From NCBI RefSeq assembly GCF_024684275.1, contig NZ_JAIKXF010000019.1, forward strand, positions 1 to 7,125: a DNA stretch of 7,125 nucleotides. The letters run 5' to 3'. Numbering within the stretch: position 1 is the first letter of the stretch; every line of letters starts with the position of its first letter. Of the stretch, positions 1 through 6,040 are shown piece after piece. A program made the position numbers and the translations under genes. The notes below the pieces were generated by a model. That model had not been told where the DNA came from. It worked only from the letters and a program-made list of their open reading frames with translations, and searched no databases. Source of the DNA: Ruminococcus sp. Its GTDB lineage: Bacteria > Bacillota_A > Clostridia > Oscillospirales > Ruminococcaceae.

Positions 1-52
1 TCAACAACTGTTGTTTACAGGGATCTTACGGTTTTTCCGTGACCATATGCAT

Positions 53-81
53 ATTATAGCTTCCGTTGAAAACGAAATCAA
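53..81 (-). promoter_or_regulatory. Sigma-A promoter reading leftwards, probably for istA
   Basis: On the minus strand there is TTGATT (plus-strand bases 76-81), a spacer of exactly 17 bp, and a perfect TATAAT (plus-strand bases 53-58). Transcription would start near base 45 and leave the window at base 1. It lies just inside the phased repeats, where the transposase promoter of an IS21 element would sit. No coding start is visible between the promoter and the window edge. Confidence 0.6.
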
Positions 82-90
82 CCGAAATCG

Positions 91-237
91 GGTAAGTTGC
101 ATTTTCCAGAGGGTAAGTTGCTTTTTTCAAGGGGTAAGCTGCAAAGGAGATCATGTGAATTTGTTCGAAAACCTGACAGCTGTTCGTTATCAGTCAGTAT
201 GGTACAGGTAAGTTGCGTTTTTTAGGGGGTAAGTTGC
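91..237 (+). repeat. Five GGTAAGTTGC direct repeats phased at 21 bp
   Basis: Copies begin at 91, 112, 133, 207 and 228. Four are exact GGTAAGTTGC; the copy at 133 has one change (GGTAAGCTGC). Copies 1-3 are spaced exactly 21 bp apart, as are copies 4-5. The gap from copy 3 to copy 4 is 74 bp, about three and a half periods. The 11-bp spacers are T-rich and usually end in G runs, so similarity extends past the core. Two helical turns between sites puts all copies of a group on one face of the DNA, as expected for cooperative protein binding. The best reading is transposase-binding repeats of an IS21-like end. Confidence 0.85.
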
Positions 238-238
238 A

Positions 239-268
239 TTGACAGCTGTTTTTGATATGTGTTATCAT
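239..268 (+). promoter_or_regulatory. Outward hybrid promoter at the IS tip (TTGACA / TATCAT)
   Basis: A perfect -35 box TTGACA (239-244) coincides with the last bases of the presumed IS end. An 18-bp spacer leads to TATCAT (263-268), five of six matches to the -10 consensus, in the flanking host DNA. IS21 is known to carry an outward -35 box at one end that can form junction promoters. If active, this would transcribe the hydrolase gene at 356 and perhaps the LytTR pair. A five-base inverted repeat (TGATA/TATCA, 253-267) overlaps the -10 box. Confidence 0.4.
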
Positions 269-296
269 ATATATTATGGATAAGCTGTGTGAATGA

Positions 297-325
297 TTGA
301 ATTTTACCGTGTAATATGATACAAT
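297..325 (+). promoter_or_regulatory. Native promoter of the MBL-fold gene
   Basis: TTGAAT (297-302), a 17-bp spacer and TACAAT (320-325), with a TG at 317-318 making an extended -10. The predicted start of transcription is near 332, giving a short leader of about 24 bases that contains the AAGGAG ribosome site (343-348) before the ATG at 356. Confidence 0.55.
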
Positions 326-355
326 GAAGAAAACATACGGCAAAGGAGCTTACTT

Positions 356-1129
356 ATGAATGAAAAGATCAATATCATATGGTACGGTACAGCGTCGGTG
401 CGTATAACCGCAGGAAGCTCTCAGCTGCTGATAGATCCTTTTTTTCCGTTCTCCGACAGCAGAGTAAAGATAGCAGCAGACGCTTATGATGATTGCAGCC
501 ATATCCTTGTTTCACACGGACATTTTGACCATATAAGCAGTATCAGGGATATCGTAAGAAATGATACCACTGTGTACTGCACGAAAGCTCCATACCATAC
601 CCTTTGCAGCAAGGGCGTCAATGAAAAAAATCTGCGCCTTATAAAGCCGCGCTCTTCCTTTTACGTGGGAGATATGCATATCACTGCATATAAGGGGAAG
701 CATATCAGCTTAAATATGTGGAGTATTCTGAAAACTATATGCAGCAGGCGTGTCAGACATAATCTGAAAGGCATTAACGGAAAGCTGAAAAAGATAGTTT
801 CCTGCCTTGAGAAAAAAGAGACTCTATGCTATGTTGTGGAGGTATACGGCAAACGTATACTCATACTCGGCAGCCTTGCGCTTGCAGACGACATAGATTA
901 CCCCACAGGCGTCGATCTTGCGTTTTTTCCGTATCAGGGCTCGCAAAAAATATGCGATATTGCTTTGCGTATATATGACAAGCTCAGACCTCAGGCTGTT
1001 CTGCTGACGCATTTTGACGACACTTTCCCACCGTTCAGTTCTGAAATTGATACATCAGATTTTGAAGAGCATATGAAACAACGTGCTAAGGTCTATAAGC
1101 TGCCGCATGGAGGCAGACTTGAGATCTAA
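356..1129 (+). CDS. MBL-fold (metallo-beta-lactamase superfamily) hydrolase
   Basis: A 257-residue cytosolic protein of the metallo-beta-lactamase superfamily, UlaG-like in outline. The N-terminus has the usual strand pattern (WYGTASVRI at 9-17, LLIDPFF at 24-30). The metal-binding HxHxDH motif is complete: H54, H56, D58, H59. Further likely ligands are H116 (in GKHIS), H219 (in LLTHFDD) and perhaps H251. At the place where most relatives have the metal-bridging aspartate (SGD), this protein reads LGSLAL, with S173 instead. It may therefore bind one metal or act on an unusual substrate. There is no signal peptide or membrane segment. The start is supported by AAGGAG seven bases before the ATG. 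The LytTR gene follows after 56 bases with no clear terminator, so co-transcription is plausible. The fold is confident; the substrate is unknown. Confidence 0.85.
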   Translation: MNEKINIIWYGTASVRITAGSSQLLIDPFFPFSDSRVKIAADAYDDCSHILVSHGHFDHISSIRDIVRNDTTVYCTKAPYHTLCSKGVNEKNLRLIKPRSSFYVGDMHITAYKGKHISLNMWSILKTICSRRVRHNLKGINGKLKKIVSCLEKKETLCYVVEVYGKRILILGSLALADDIDYPTGVDLAFFPYQGSQKICDIALRIYDKLRPQAVLLTHFDDTFPPFSSEIDTSDFEEHMKQRAKVYKLPHGGRLEI

Positions 1130-1185
1130 CATATAATCTGCAATACTTTATTTACACTATAAAACTACTAAAGCGGAGGCCGATC

Positions 1186-1635
1186 ATGAAAATAATTATC
1201 GAATCCCCTCAGCCAAACGAGGAAGACGTTGTGATTGTAAGGTGCGCATCGCCGGATCAGCGTCTTATTTCCATGCTGCTTTCATTTAAAACTGTGAATA
1301 CGGAACTTACAGGATATCTGAACGACAAGATTGCCCGTCTGAACTATCAGGACGTATACTATTTTGAATCCAATGAAAACCGAGTTTTTGCATATTGCAG
1401 TTCAGATGTCTATGAGGTCAAATATAAACTTTATGAACTGGAAGAGCTTTTCAATCCTCTGGATTTTGTACGTTGTTCCAAGTCGATGATAATAAATATG
1501 GAAAAGATAGAGTTCCTTTCGCCTCTTTTCAGCGGCAAGCTTGAAGCTCATCTGAAAAATGGTGAAAAAGTGCTTATATCAAGGCAATATGTACATAGTC
1601 TGAAGTCAAAGCTCGGTATTGAGGAGGGTGAATGA
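1186..1635 (+). CDS. LytTR-domain DNA-binding transcriptional regulator
   Basis: A 149-residue regulator. Residues about 50-146 form a LytTR DNA-binding domain, with the hallmark pieces YYFESNENRVFAY (58-70), FVRCSKSMIINMEKI (94-108) and VLISRQYVHSLKSKLG (129-144). There is no receiver domain: the first 45 residues are a short strand/helix extension with no phosphoacceptor, so control is unlikely to be by a histidine kinase. Instead the gene is translationally coupled to a DUF3021 membrane protein, as in LytTR regulatory systems such as HdrRM and BrsRM of streptococci, where the membrane partner holds the regulator inactive. The start has a strong GGAGG site (1175-1179) six bases upstream. 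Its targets are unknown; the family commonly regulates its own operon. Confidence 0.93.
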   Translation: MKIIIESPQPNEEDVVIVRCASPDQRLISMLLSFKTVNTELTGYLNDKIARLNYQDVYYFESNENRVFAYCSSDVYEVKYKLYELEELFNPLDFVRCSKSMIINMEKIEFLSPLFSGKLEAHLKNGEKVLISRQYVHSLKSKLGIEEGE

Positions 1636-2063
1636 TGGTAAAGGAATTTTTTATCTCATTATTACACTATTTTGTTGACATAACTACAGCTGTTATAATA
1701 GCTGCGGCGGTATATCTGACGTTCTCGGGACAGCAAATGGAGAGCGTTATACTCTGGCAGATCCTTTTAAGCGGTTTTATTACTGCTCTGCCCACAGCTG
1801 CACTTCTTTGTTTGGATCCTAAAAGCGTCAAAGTTTCAGCGATACTGTGGGTGGGACATTTCTTACTGATATTTTTCATTACAGTGATGCTGTTAAAAAT
1901 GTTCGGCTGGTGCAGGATAACTCCAATGTCAGTATTCCTGACTTTTATTGCTGTTTTGTTTATATACTTATTTACCTGCGGCGTACATTACCTTGTAGCA
2001 AGGAAGCATACGGCATGGATGAATCAGCAGCTTAAAAATCGTTATTCAAAAGAAAAACAATGA
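1632..2063 (+). CDS. DUF3021 family membrane protein, likely inhibitor of the LytTR regulator
   Basis: A 143-residue protein with four hydrophobic helices at about 8-31, 39-60, 67-90 and 99-122, then a basic, polar cytoplasmic tail (124-143). Size, helix layout and position directly behind a LytTR gene fit DUF3021. In related pairs the membrane protein antagonises the regulator. Two ATGs lie side by side. The one at 1632 overlaps the LytTR stop by four bases but is only three bases from the GGAGGG site (1623-1628). The ATG at 1635 has the better six-base spacing and forms a TGATG coupling, so the true start is probably codon 2. The stop is TGA at 2061. The signal it senses is unknown. Confidence 0.85.
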   Translation: MMVKEFFISLLHYFVDITTAVIIAAAVYLTFSGQQMESVILWQILLSGFITALPTAALLCLDPKSVKVSAILWVGHFLLIFFITVMLLKMFGWCRITPMSVFLTFIAVLFIYLFTCGVHYLVARKHTAWMNQQLKNRYSKEKQ

Positions 2064-2122
2064 TGAATGTTCGAGCATAAGAAAATGAGCAAATATAAGT
2101 GAAATGGAATAGGTGATGAAAT

Positions 2123-2599
2123 ATGGATTATAAAATAAAACACGAAAATAAAATCATAATTTTCATTGAGCTTATTGCATTTTTGATTTTGATTATTATG
2201 ATCTTCTTTGCCTCATCATTGCCTTTATGGAGTTTTTTTCTGGTTATTGCTGTAATGATCGCATATCCCTTTGTATACCTAACTGAAAGAGCTGTAGGCA
2301 CTTCAGTAATCATTAGGGATGATGATATGATAATAAAGTATCCCATTGGAAAGAAAACTATTGCTTTTGATGAGATCGCTGACGTTCAGATCAAAAGATA
2401 TAAAAGGCGCAGACATCATCATGAAGACTATCGTATGCGAATGACAATAAAACTAAAAGGCGGAAAAAAAACAACACTTAGTGATACGGCAGGAGCAATC
2501 AAAGGAGTTACAGGATTTTTACTCAGTACTCCTGAAGAGCTTCCCGATGAAGATGTCTCGCTATATAAGATATATCAGGAAATAAAAGCAAGATTATAA
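2123..2599 (+). CDS. Small membrane protein with bacterial PH-like C-terminal domain
   Basis: A 158-residue protein. After a lysine-rich start, two closely spaced hydrophobic helices (about 11-30 and 35-53) form a membrane hairpin. The remaining hundred residues look like a bacterial pleckstrin-homology fold: alternating beta strands (SVIIRDDDMIIKYP at 61-74, KTIAFDEIADVQIKRY at 78-93, MRMTIKLKGGKKTTLSD at 105-121) ending in a helix that includes YKIYQEIKARL. A very basic patch with three histidines sits at 91-100. This build, a membrane anchor plus PH-like domain, is common in Firmicutes and its role is generally unknown. The start has AGGTGA (2111-2116) six bases upstream. It follows the DUF3021 gene by 59 bases with no clear terminator or promoter between. 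The PH assignment is by strand pattern, not by a conserved motif. Confidence 0.7.
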   Translation: MDYKIKHENKIIIFIELIAFLILIIMIFFASSLPLWSFFLVIAVMIAYPFVYLTERAVGTSVIIRDDDMIIKYPIGKKTIAFDEIADVQIKRYKRRRHHHEDYRMRMTIKLKGGKKTTLSDTAGAIKGVTGFLLSTPEELPDEDVSLYKIYQEIKARL

Positions 2600-2600
2600 T

Positions 2601-2628
2601 TTGATGGATTACGAACAGTTTATATGAT
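2601..2628 (+). promoter_or_regulatory. Possible promoter ahead of the 521-residue membrane protein
   Basis: TTGATG (2601-2606), a 16-bp spacer and TATGAT (2623-2628), five of six matches at -10. It begins two bases after the preceding stop codon. The predicted transcription start near 2635 leaves a leader of about 16 bases containing the GAGGGGG and AAGGA ribosome-site candidates. Not decisive; the gene may also be read from upstream. Confidence 0.35.
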
Positions 2629-2650
2629 TTAAAGAGGGGGACAAGGAATT

Positions 2651-4216
2651 ATGGCCGCGTTCTTTTTACTATTGGTTGCTTGTATCGTATTCAGTTTTGC
2701 AGGTGTAGCTATAAAGGAAATGTACAAACCTGTCAAAAGACTTGAAGATCTTCTTTTGACAGCGTTTTTATTGCTCACATTAGCTGCACAGCTGTCAACG
2801 ATATATTTTACCGCCAGAAGATCGGCATTTTTCTCGATGATAGAAATAATGGCATTTGACTACTACTGGTTTAACTTTGCGCCATATTATCCGCACAGCG
2901 ATCCTGCCGGAAACGGTATGGCGCTGGGGTTCCGTAGCATTTTTAATACGGCAGCGTCTTTCCTTTTCGGATTGATATCTTTTTTTCTGATAAAGTTCTT
3001 GGTGTCCAGCGGTCATCATACTGGTCTGCATATAGTTTTGTTTTTTGCAGCGTGCATCGGCCTTTGCAATCTTTTTAATAACAGAAAGTCGTTTCTGTCA
3101 GGTGATTCTTTTGAAGAATCTGCAAGATGGGCCAAAATGAGTGAAGAAGATTACAGAAAATCCATGTTCAGAGAAGGTATGCTTGAAAAGCTCGACTCAT
3201 GGGAAGCAAAGGAACTTGATGCAAGCCCGAAAGAGTTGGAGCACTGGGATGTCTACGGATGTAAGAGTATTAATGTCAGAACACATGGAAAGCTTAATTG
3301 TTTATTACTGGAGGGGCAGTTTGAATTTCCTACCGAAACAGCTGATATAACCCCGATTGGATTAATTTGCGGCTGTCTCGGATATACAAATGATGGAGAT
3401 GCAAATGATACCTCATTCTTTGTGCCACAATATGTGAAACTGGCTTGGCATGATCTTTCTGAAGGAAAGACTTACAGGATATATACATCATTGCCAAAGG
3501 AACTTGACCACTATTTCGATGATACTGACCGTTTCTGGCTTGATAATATTGAATTCCGTATCCTGCCGCATGGCAAGGCCCTAATGTTTCATAACAGGCA
3601 TAATCAGATACATAATATCATGATCGATTATCCTTTGCAGGGTGAAGTGACAAACGATTATGAGCAGAAATTTACTGATCTGATTTCTGAATATAATATA
3701 GATGAAAATAAGTTCATAGCAACGAAAACACCGTCTCTTGATACGATTAATGATTATCTGAAGCGTTTCAGATATCATCCGGTATTCTGCACTGAAAACG
3801 ACAGCTTAAAAATCACAAAAACTATCTGCAATTTCTTCAACGGAGAAAAGATCTTATCTGACGGCGAGTGGAAAGAGAATATGGAACCGGCGAGAATAAA
3901 AGATGTTTTCATAAGATTCAAGAGTGAACAGAGCAAATACTCAGCCTTTATTTACTTTAACGAGGATGAGGTTTTAGAGGCTTTTCATGAGACTTATAAT
4001 AAATGCGATGAATCTTTGCAAGGAGAATTACTTATCCAAGTTGGGGCGTTAGAAAACGATTTTTCATTTGCTTTAAAGCTTGGTGATAAATGCTATAATC
4101 TTAAAGCAACTGAAATAAGGCTTTATAAGAATAATGCAGACGACGAAGGTAAGCTCGTGTTTAAAAACTATAAAGGCAATCATAAAAACTTGTTAACTGG
4201 TCTTGAGATTCGGTAA
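2651..4216 (+). CDS. Four-helix membrane protein with large soluble, weakly DUF2931-like region
   Basis: A 521-residue protein I cannot name with certainty. Four hydrophobic helices lie at about 4-21, 33-54, 97-118 and 126-143. The loop between the second and third is rich in aromatic residues (YYWFNFAPYY at 71-80). From about residue 146 on it is soluble and acidic: a helical linker, then beta-rich sequence with FVPQYVKLAWHDLSEGKTYR followed by a PHG-containing strand pair. This resembles the pattern of DUF2931 proteins (a proline-led strand, W-x-S-x-x-E-x-K-x-Y, then a G-containing strand), but only loosely. The last 170 residues may be a further alpha/beta module. The ribosome site is either AAGGA (2643-2647, close spacing) or GAGGGGG (2634-2640). 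The next gene starts after a 102-base gap. A membrane-anchored accessory or immunity-type role is a guess. Confidence 0.75.
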   Translation: MAAFFLLLVACIVFSFAGVAIKEMYKPVKRLEDLLLTAFLLLTLAAQLSTIYFTARRSAFFSMIEIMAFDYYWFNFAPYYPHSDPAGNGMALGFRSIFNTAASFLFGLISFFLIKFLVSSGHHTGLHIVLFFAACIGLCNLFNNRKSFLSGDSFEESARWAKMSEEDYRKSMFREGMLEKLDSWEAKELDASPKELEHWDVYGCKSINVRTHGKLNCLLLEGQFEFPTETADITPIGLICGCLGYTNDGDANDTSFFVPQYVKLAWHDLSEGKTYRIYTSLPKELDHYFDDTDRFWLDNIEFRILPHGKALMFHNRHNQIHNIMIDYPLQGEVTNDYEQKFTDLISEYNIDENKFIATKTPSLDTINDYLKRFRYHPVFCTENDSLKITKTICNFFNGEKILSDGEWKENMEPARIKDVFIRFKSEQSKYSAFIYFNEDEVLEAFHETYNKCDESLQGELLIQVGALENDFSFALKLGDKCYNLKATEIRLYKNNADDEGKLVFKNYKGNHKNLLTGLEIR

Positions 4217-4318
4217 GCTTATTTGTATTGATTGGCTTTTCCACAATCTTGCTATAGCCTTGGCGCAGCAGAAGCTTAAGACTTACTGTGCTTATGTGAT
4301 AAAGGAGGAGGAAATAAT
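4217..4318 (+). promoter_or_regulatory. Leader of the 367-residue gene with very strong ribosome site
   Basis: This gap ends in AAAGGAGGAGG (4301-4311) before the ATG at 4319, the strongest ribosome site in the window. A weak extended -10-like TGCTATAGC (4250-4258) has no convincing -35 partner, and no terminator hairpin is visible, so the gene is probably co-transcribed with the one upstream but translated independently and strongly. Confidence 0.4.
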
Positions 4319-5422
4319 ATGGCAAACTTTTTTAAACTGGCAGGTTATGATTATGACGCCCCCCGTGGTTCTGTCACAATCAGATCTGAGGACGATGGCA
4401 TTCGTCTTTTTGTAGATGTGTATGCAAACACTAAAAATGAAGAAATAGACTATGAGTGTCGTGATGTAGGTATAGAGCAAGTTAATGGCATATTTTTGAA
4501 GGTGAAAAGCCTTCAGGAACTTGTAGGTAGAAAACTAGTCTGGGAAGATTTCGAAAATGAGTACGGCGATGCAGGCGTTCTCAATGTTATCGAATGCGAA
4601 TGGATCCGCAACGCAGAATTTATTATTGAGAGTATCAATGACGGTATCATGACAGTATATTGGAAGGGCATCGGAGATATCTGCTGGAGTTCACCATTCA
4701 ATGTTAATGTTCCTTTTGAAACGAGAGTAACTATTCCGCTGCCCGATTCTGCTCTTTCTGCAAGCATAAGAGACGATTCTCTGAATATTTATCTTGAAGA
4801 TGGAGAGATAAAAATACAGGGAACCATTAATCTTGGCTATATAGGTTTATTTAAGAATGCACAGATTGAAATAGAAGACTCTTTAGAAGATATAAGAAAA
4901 TGGAACATAGTAGAGGAACATCTTGATCCAGACTGCTCGGAGAATGACCTTATTGATTTCTTGAATACTTACTATAATAAACTTGTCCAAAAAATAGAAG
5001 AGAATATTGATAATATAAATGGAACGTTTTTACTACAAGTTCTTACAGATATGGATAACTGCGAAACGAATTTCATGGTGATAGATGGATTATTTGATGA
5101 AGATAAACTTATTTATGGCAATGAAGAGGATATTGCCGAGATTTACAATCCTGTGAGGACAGGATTGCACACCCTTTCCGCGTACCTTGAGACACCTAAT
5201 GACGGTAGTATTCCTAAAGGACATATAGAGAGTGTTCTCAGATCCTTTTATCCGATGTTTGATTTTGATTGTTTAATTGAAAATATTGTTTCCGAATATA
5301 TCAGATTACGTGACAGAGAGATATCTTTTCAATGTTCGGACAAGTTCGATTGTGCAATTCTGCGTGGCGCAAGTGCAGTTTTGAATGAAGAACTTACCTT
5401 ATTGGATTGGCATAATAATTAA
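4319..5422 (+). CDS. Acidic soluble protein of unknown function, immunity-like
   Basis: A 367-residue, strongly acidic protein without membrane segments or signal peptide; I do not recognise a named family. The first 137 residues look beta-rich (SVTIRSEDDGIRLFVDVYA at 18-36) and contain TVYWKGIGDICW (112-123) followed by NVPFET (130-135). This W-G-x-G-x-x-x-W then VPF pattern recalls small uncharacterised domains found in polymorphic-toxin immunity loci. A second beta segment (about 136-185) is followed by an alpha/beta region with FLLQVLTDMDN near 244-254 and a helical C-terminus ending LTLLDWHNN. High acidity, cytosolic location and lack of catalytic motifs fit a binding or neutralising protein, but no toxin gene is in the window. 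It follows the four-helix protein on the same strand and probably shares its transcript. Confidence 0.7.
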   Translation: MANFFKLAGYDYDAPRGSVTIRSEDDGIRLFVDVYANTKNEEIDYECRDVGIEQVNGIFLKVKSLQELVGRKLVWEDFENEYGDAGVLNVIECEWIRNAEFIIESINDGIMTVYWKGIGDICWSSPFNVNVPFETRVTIPLPDSALSASIRDDSLNIYLEDGEIKIQGTINLGYIGLFKNAQIEIEDSLEDIRKWNIVEEHLDPDCSENDLIDFLNTYYNKLVQKIEENIDNINGTFLLQVLTDMDNCETNFMVIDGLFDEDKLIYGNEEDIAEIYNPVRTGLHTLSAYLETPNDGSIPKGHIESVLRSFYPMFDFDCLIENIVSEYIRLRDREISFQCSDKFDCAILRGASAVLNEELTLLDWHNN

Positions 5423-5548
5423 ACAGATGTCTATTCACATTTCGATTCTGATTGTCACACATTACTTGAATTATTTCTCCAGATGCAATAATACAGAGCA
5501 TGGTATTAAAAAATGCAAGTGGAAGAATTCATCATATCCGACAAAGAG

Positions 5549-5577
5549 AGAGCTGATTATTCGGTAATTATAGCTCT
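5549..5577 (+). terminator. Possible weak terminator hairpin
   Basis: AGAGCT (5549-5554) pairs with AGCTCT (5572-5577). Inside, ATTA and TAAT can extend the stem around a TTCGG loop with a small bulge. The following bases are only partly T-rich (TTGTATAGTTTT), so it may stop transcription weakly or act as an mRNA 3' stabiliser. It lies in a 213-base gap after the 367-residue gene that otherwise holds no convincing gene. Confidence 0.35.
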
Positions 5578-5605
5578 TGTATAGTTTTGAGAATAATGGT
5601 AACAT
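5577..5605 (+). promoter_or_regulatory. Candidate promoter of the XRE regulator
   Basis: TTGTAT (5577-5582), a 17-bp spacer and TAACAT (5600-5605) with TG at 5597-5598, giving an extended -10. The match at -35 is poor, as is common for extended -10 promoters. Transcription would start near 5612, about 24 bases before the first ATG. Confidence 0.35.
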
Positions 5606-5638
5606 ATCACCAACTATAAAAGAAACGAGTGTGATATG
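5603..5638 (+). promoter_or_regulatory. Perfect 8-bp inverted repeat, likely autoregulatory operator
   Basis: CATATCAC (5603-5610) and its exact complement GTGATATG (5631-5638) are separated by 20 bases. The left arm overlaps the candidate -10 box and the right arm covers the first start codon of the XRE gene. XRE/Cro-type regulators commonly bind dyads over their own promoters, so this is a natural operator candidate. If transcription begins further upstream, the same repeat could instead fold in mRNA and hide the start. Confidence 0.5.
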
Positions 5639-5974
5639 ATGCAAAAATTAATAGATCAGGAGAAAACGGGACAGTATATAAGGCATCTGTGTGACCATGC
5701 AGGAATAAAGGTAACAGAGCTACAGAAAATACTTATGCTTGATAGCTATCAGTCAATATATCATTGGTTCTGGGGGAAATCACTTCCGACTGTTGATAAG
5801 TTTTATGTACTTGCTTGTACTTTGCACCTGCCTATAGAAGGACTCTTAATCTTACAAGGCGGTTGTGTATCAGAAGACCATATTGCCGATATTATTAAAT
5901 GGGTTGCAGGAAAATCAAAAAATTCTGAAAAGCTGAGAGATGTATATATATCCTGCCTGGACATAGTGATATAG
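5636..5974 (+). CDS. XRE/Cro-CI family helix-turn-helix regulator
   Basis: A 112-residue cytosolic regulator. Residues about 12-72 form a Cro/CI-type helix-turn-helix: TGQYIRHLCDHAGIKVTELQ, then the recognition region YQSIYHWFWGKSLPTVDKF and a closing helix VLACTLHLPIEGLL. The remaining 40 residues are helical and may serve for pairing. The ribosome site is weak (GAGTG at 5627-5631). Two adjacent ATGs (5636 and 5639) are both possible starts. The gene has its own candidate promoter and inverted-repeat operator and is closed by an intrinsic terminator, so it appears to be a single-gene unit. Small regulators of this type often guard mobile elements or toxin systems; no partner is evident here. 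Confidence 0.88.
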   Translation: MMQKLIDQEKTGQYIRHLCDHAGIKVTELQKILMLDSYQSIYHWFWGKSLPTVDKFYVLACTLHLPIEGLLILQGGCVSEDHIADIIKWVAGKSKNSEKLRDVYISCLDIVI

Positions 5975-5988
5975 TAATAATCCTCTGT

Positions 5989-6026
5989 AAACGGCGTATT
6001 TTGATATAATGCCGTTTTTAATTTTT
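5989..6026 (+). terminator. Intrinsic terminator after the XRE gene
   Basis: AAACGGC (5989-5995) pairs perfectly with GCCGTTT (6011-6017) around a 15-base loop and runs straight into TTTTTAATTTTT. It lies 14 bases past the XRE stop codon. This separates the regulator from the metallophosphoesterase unit. Confidence 0.75.
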
Positions 6027-6040
6027 AAACCACGGATTTA

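Larger units (their letters stand above)
1..244 (-). mobile_element. IS21-like insertion sequence, left (istA-side) end, partial
   Basis: No gene is visible in this stretch, but its structure fits the end of an IS21-family element whose body lies beyond base 1. Read on the minus strand, the presumed tip is TGTCAATGCAACTTACC, which starts with the TG expected for IS21 ends. It is followed by five copies of a 10-base motif on a 21-bp period and then by an almost ideal promoter that would drive istA off the left edge. IS21-family ends are known to carry several internal copies of part of the terminal repeat, which bind the transposase. The istA/istB genes and the other end are not in the window, so family assignment rests on end architecture only. 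The boundary at 244 is inferred from the TG/CA tip. Alternatives are a host regulatory array or an unrelated transposon end. Confidence 0.55.

Noticed and set aside
1..42. 13-codon open tail at the left edge that could be the end of a gene entering from the left
   Set aside because: The strong minus-strand promoter and the orientation of the end repeats point to an element read leftwards; the tail shows no family likeness.
11..211. 66-codon plus-strand frame starting at TTG in the left region
   Set aside because: It runs through the repeat array, giving a repetitive VSC peptide, has no ribosome site, and the region is better explained as an IS end.
91..237. CRISPR array
   Set aside because: The repeat is only 10 bp with 11-bp T-rich spacers that resemble each other, and no cas genes are present.
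2615..2623. ACAGTTTAT, a full match to the LytTR half-site consensus
   Set aside because: No second site lies about 21 bp away on either side, so a lone 9-mer match is likely chance.
4203..4415. 70-codon plus-strand frame across the gap before the 367-residue gene
   Set aside because: It overlaps the well-supported start and strong ribosome site of that gene and has no recognisable content.
5385..5567. 60-codon frame overlapping the end of the 367-residue gene
   Set aside because: It lacks a ribosome site, starts inside the better gene and has no family likeness.
5513..5584. 23-codon frame MQVEEFIISDKERADYSVIIALV in the gap before the XRE gene
   Set aside because: The composition looks protein-like, but there is no ribosome site, a stop sits immediately upstream in frame, and it overlaps the hairpin at 5549-5577. 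It could be a remnant, but cannot be supported.
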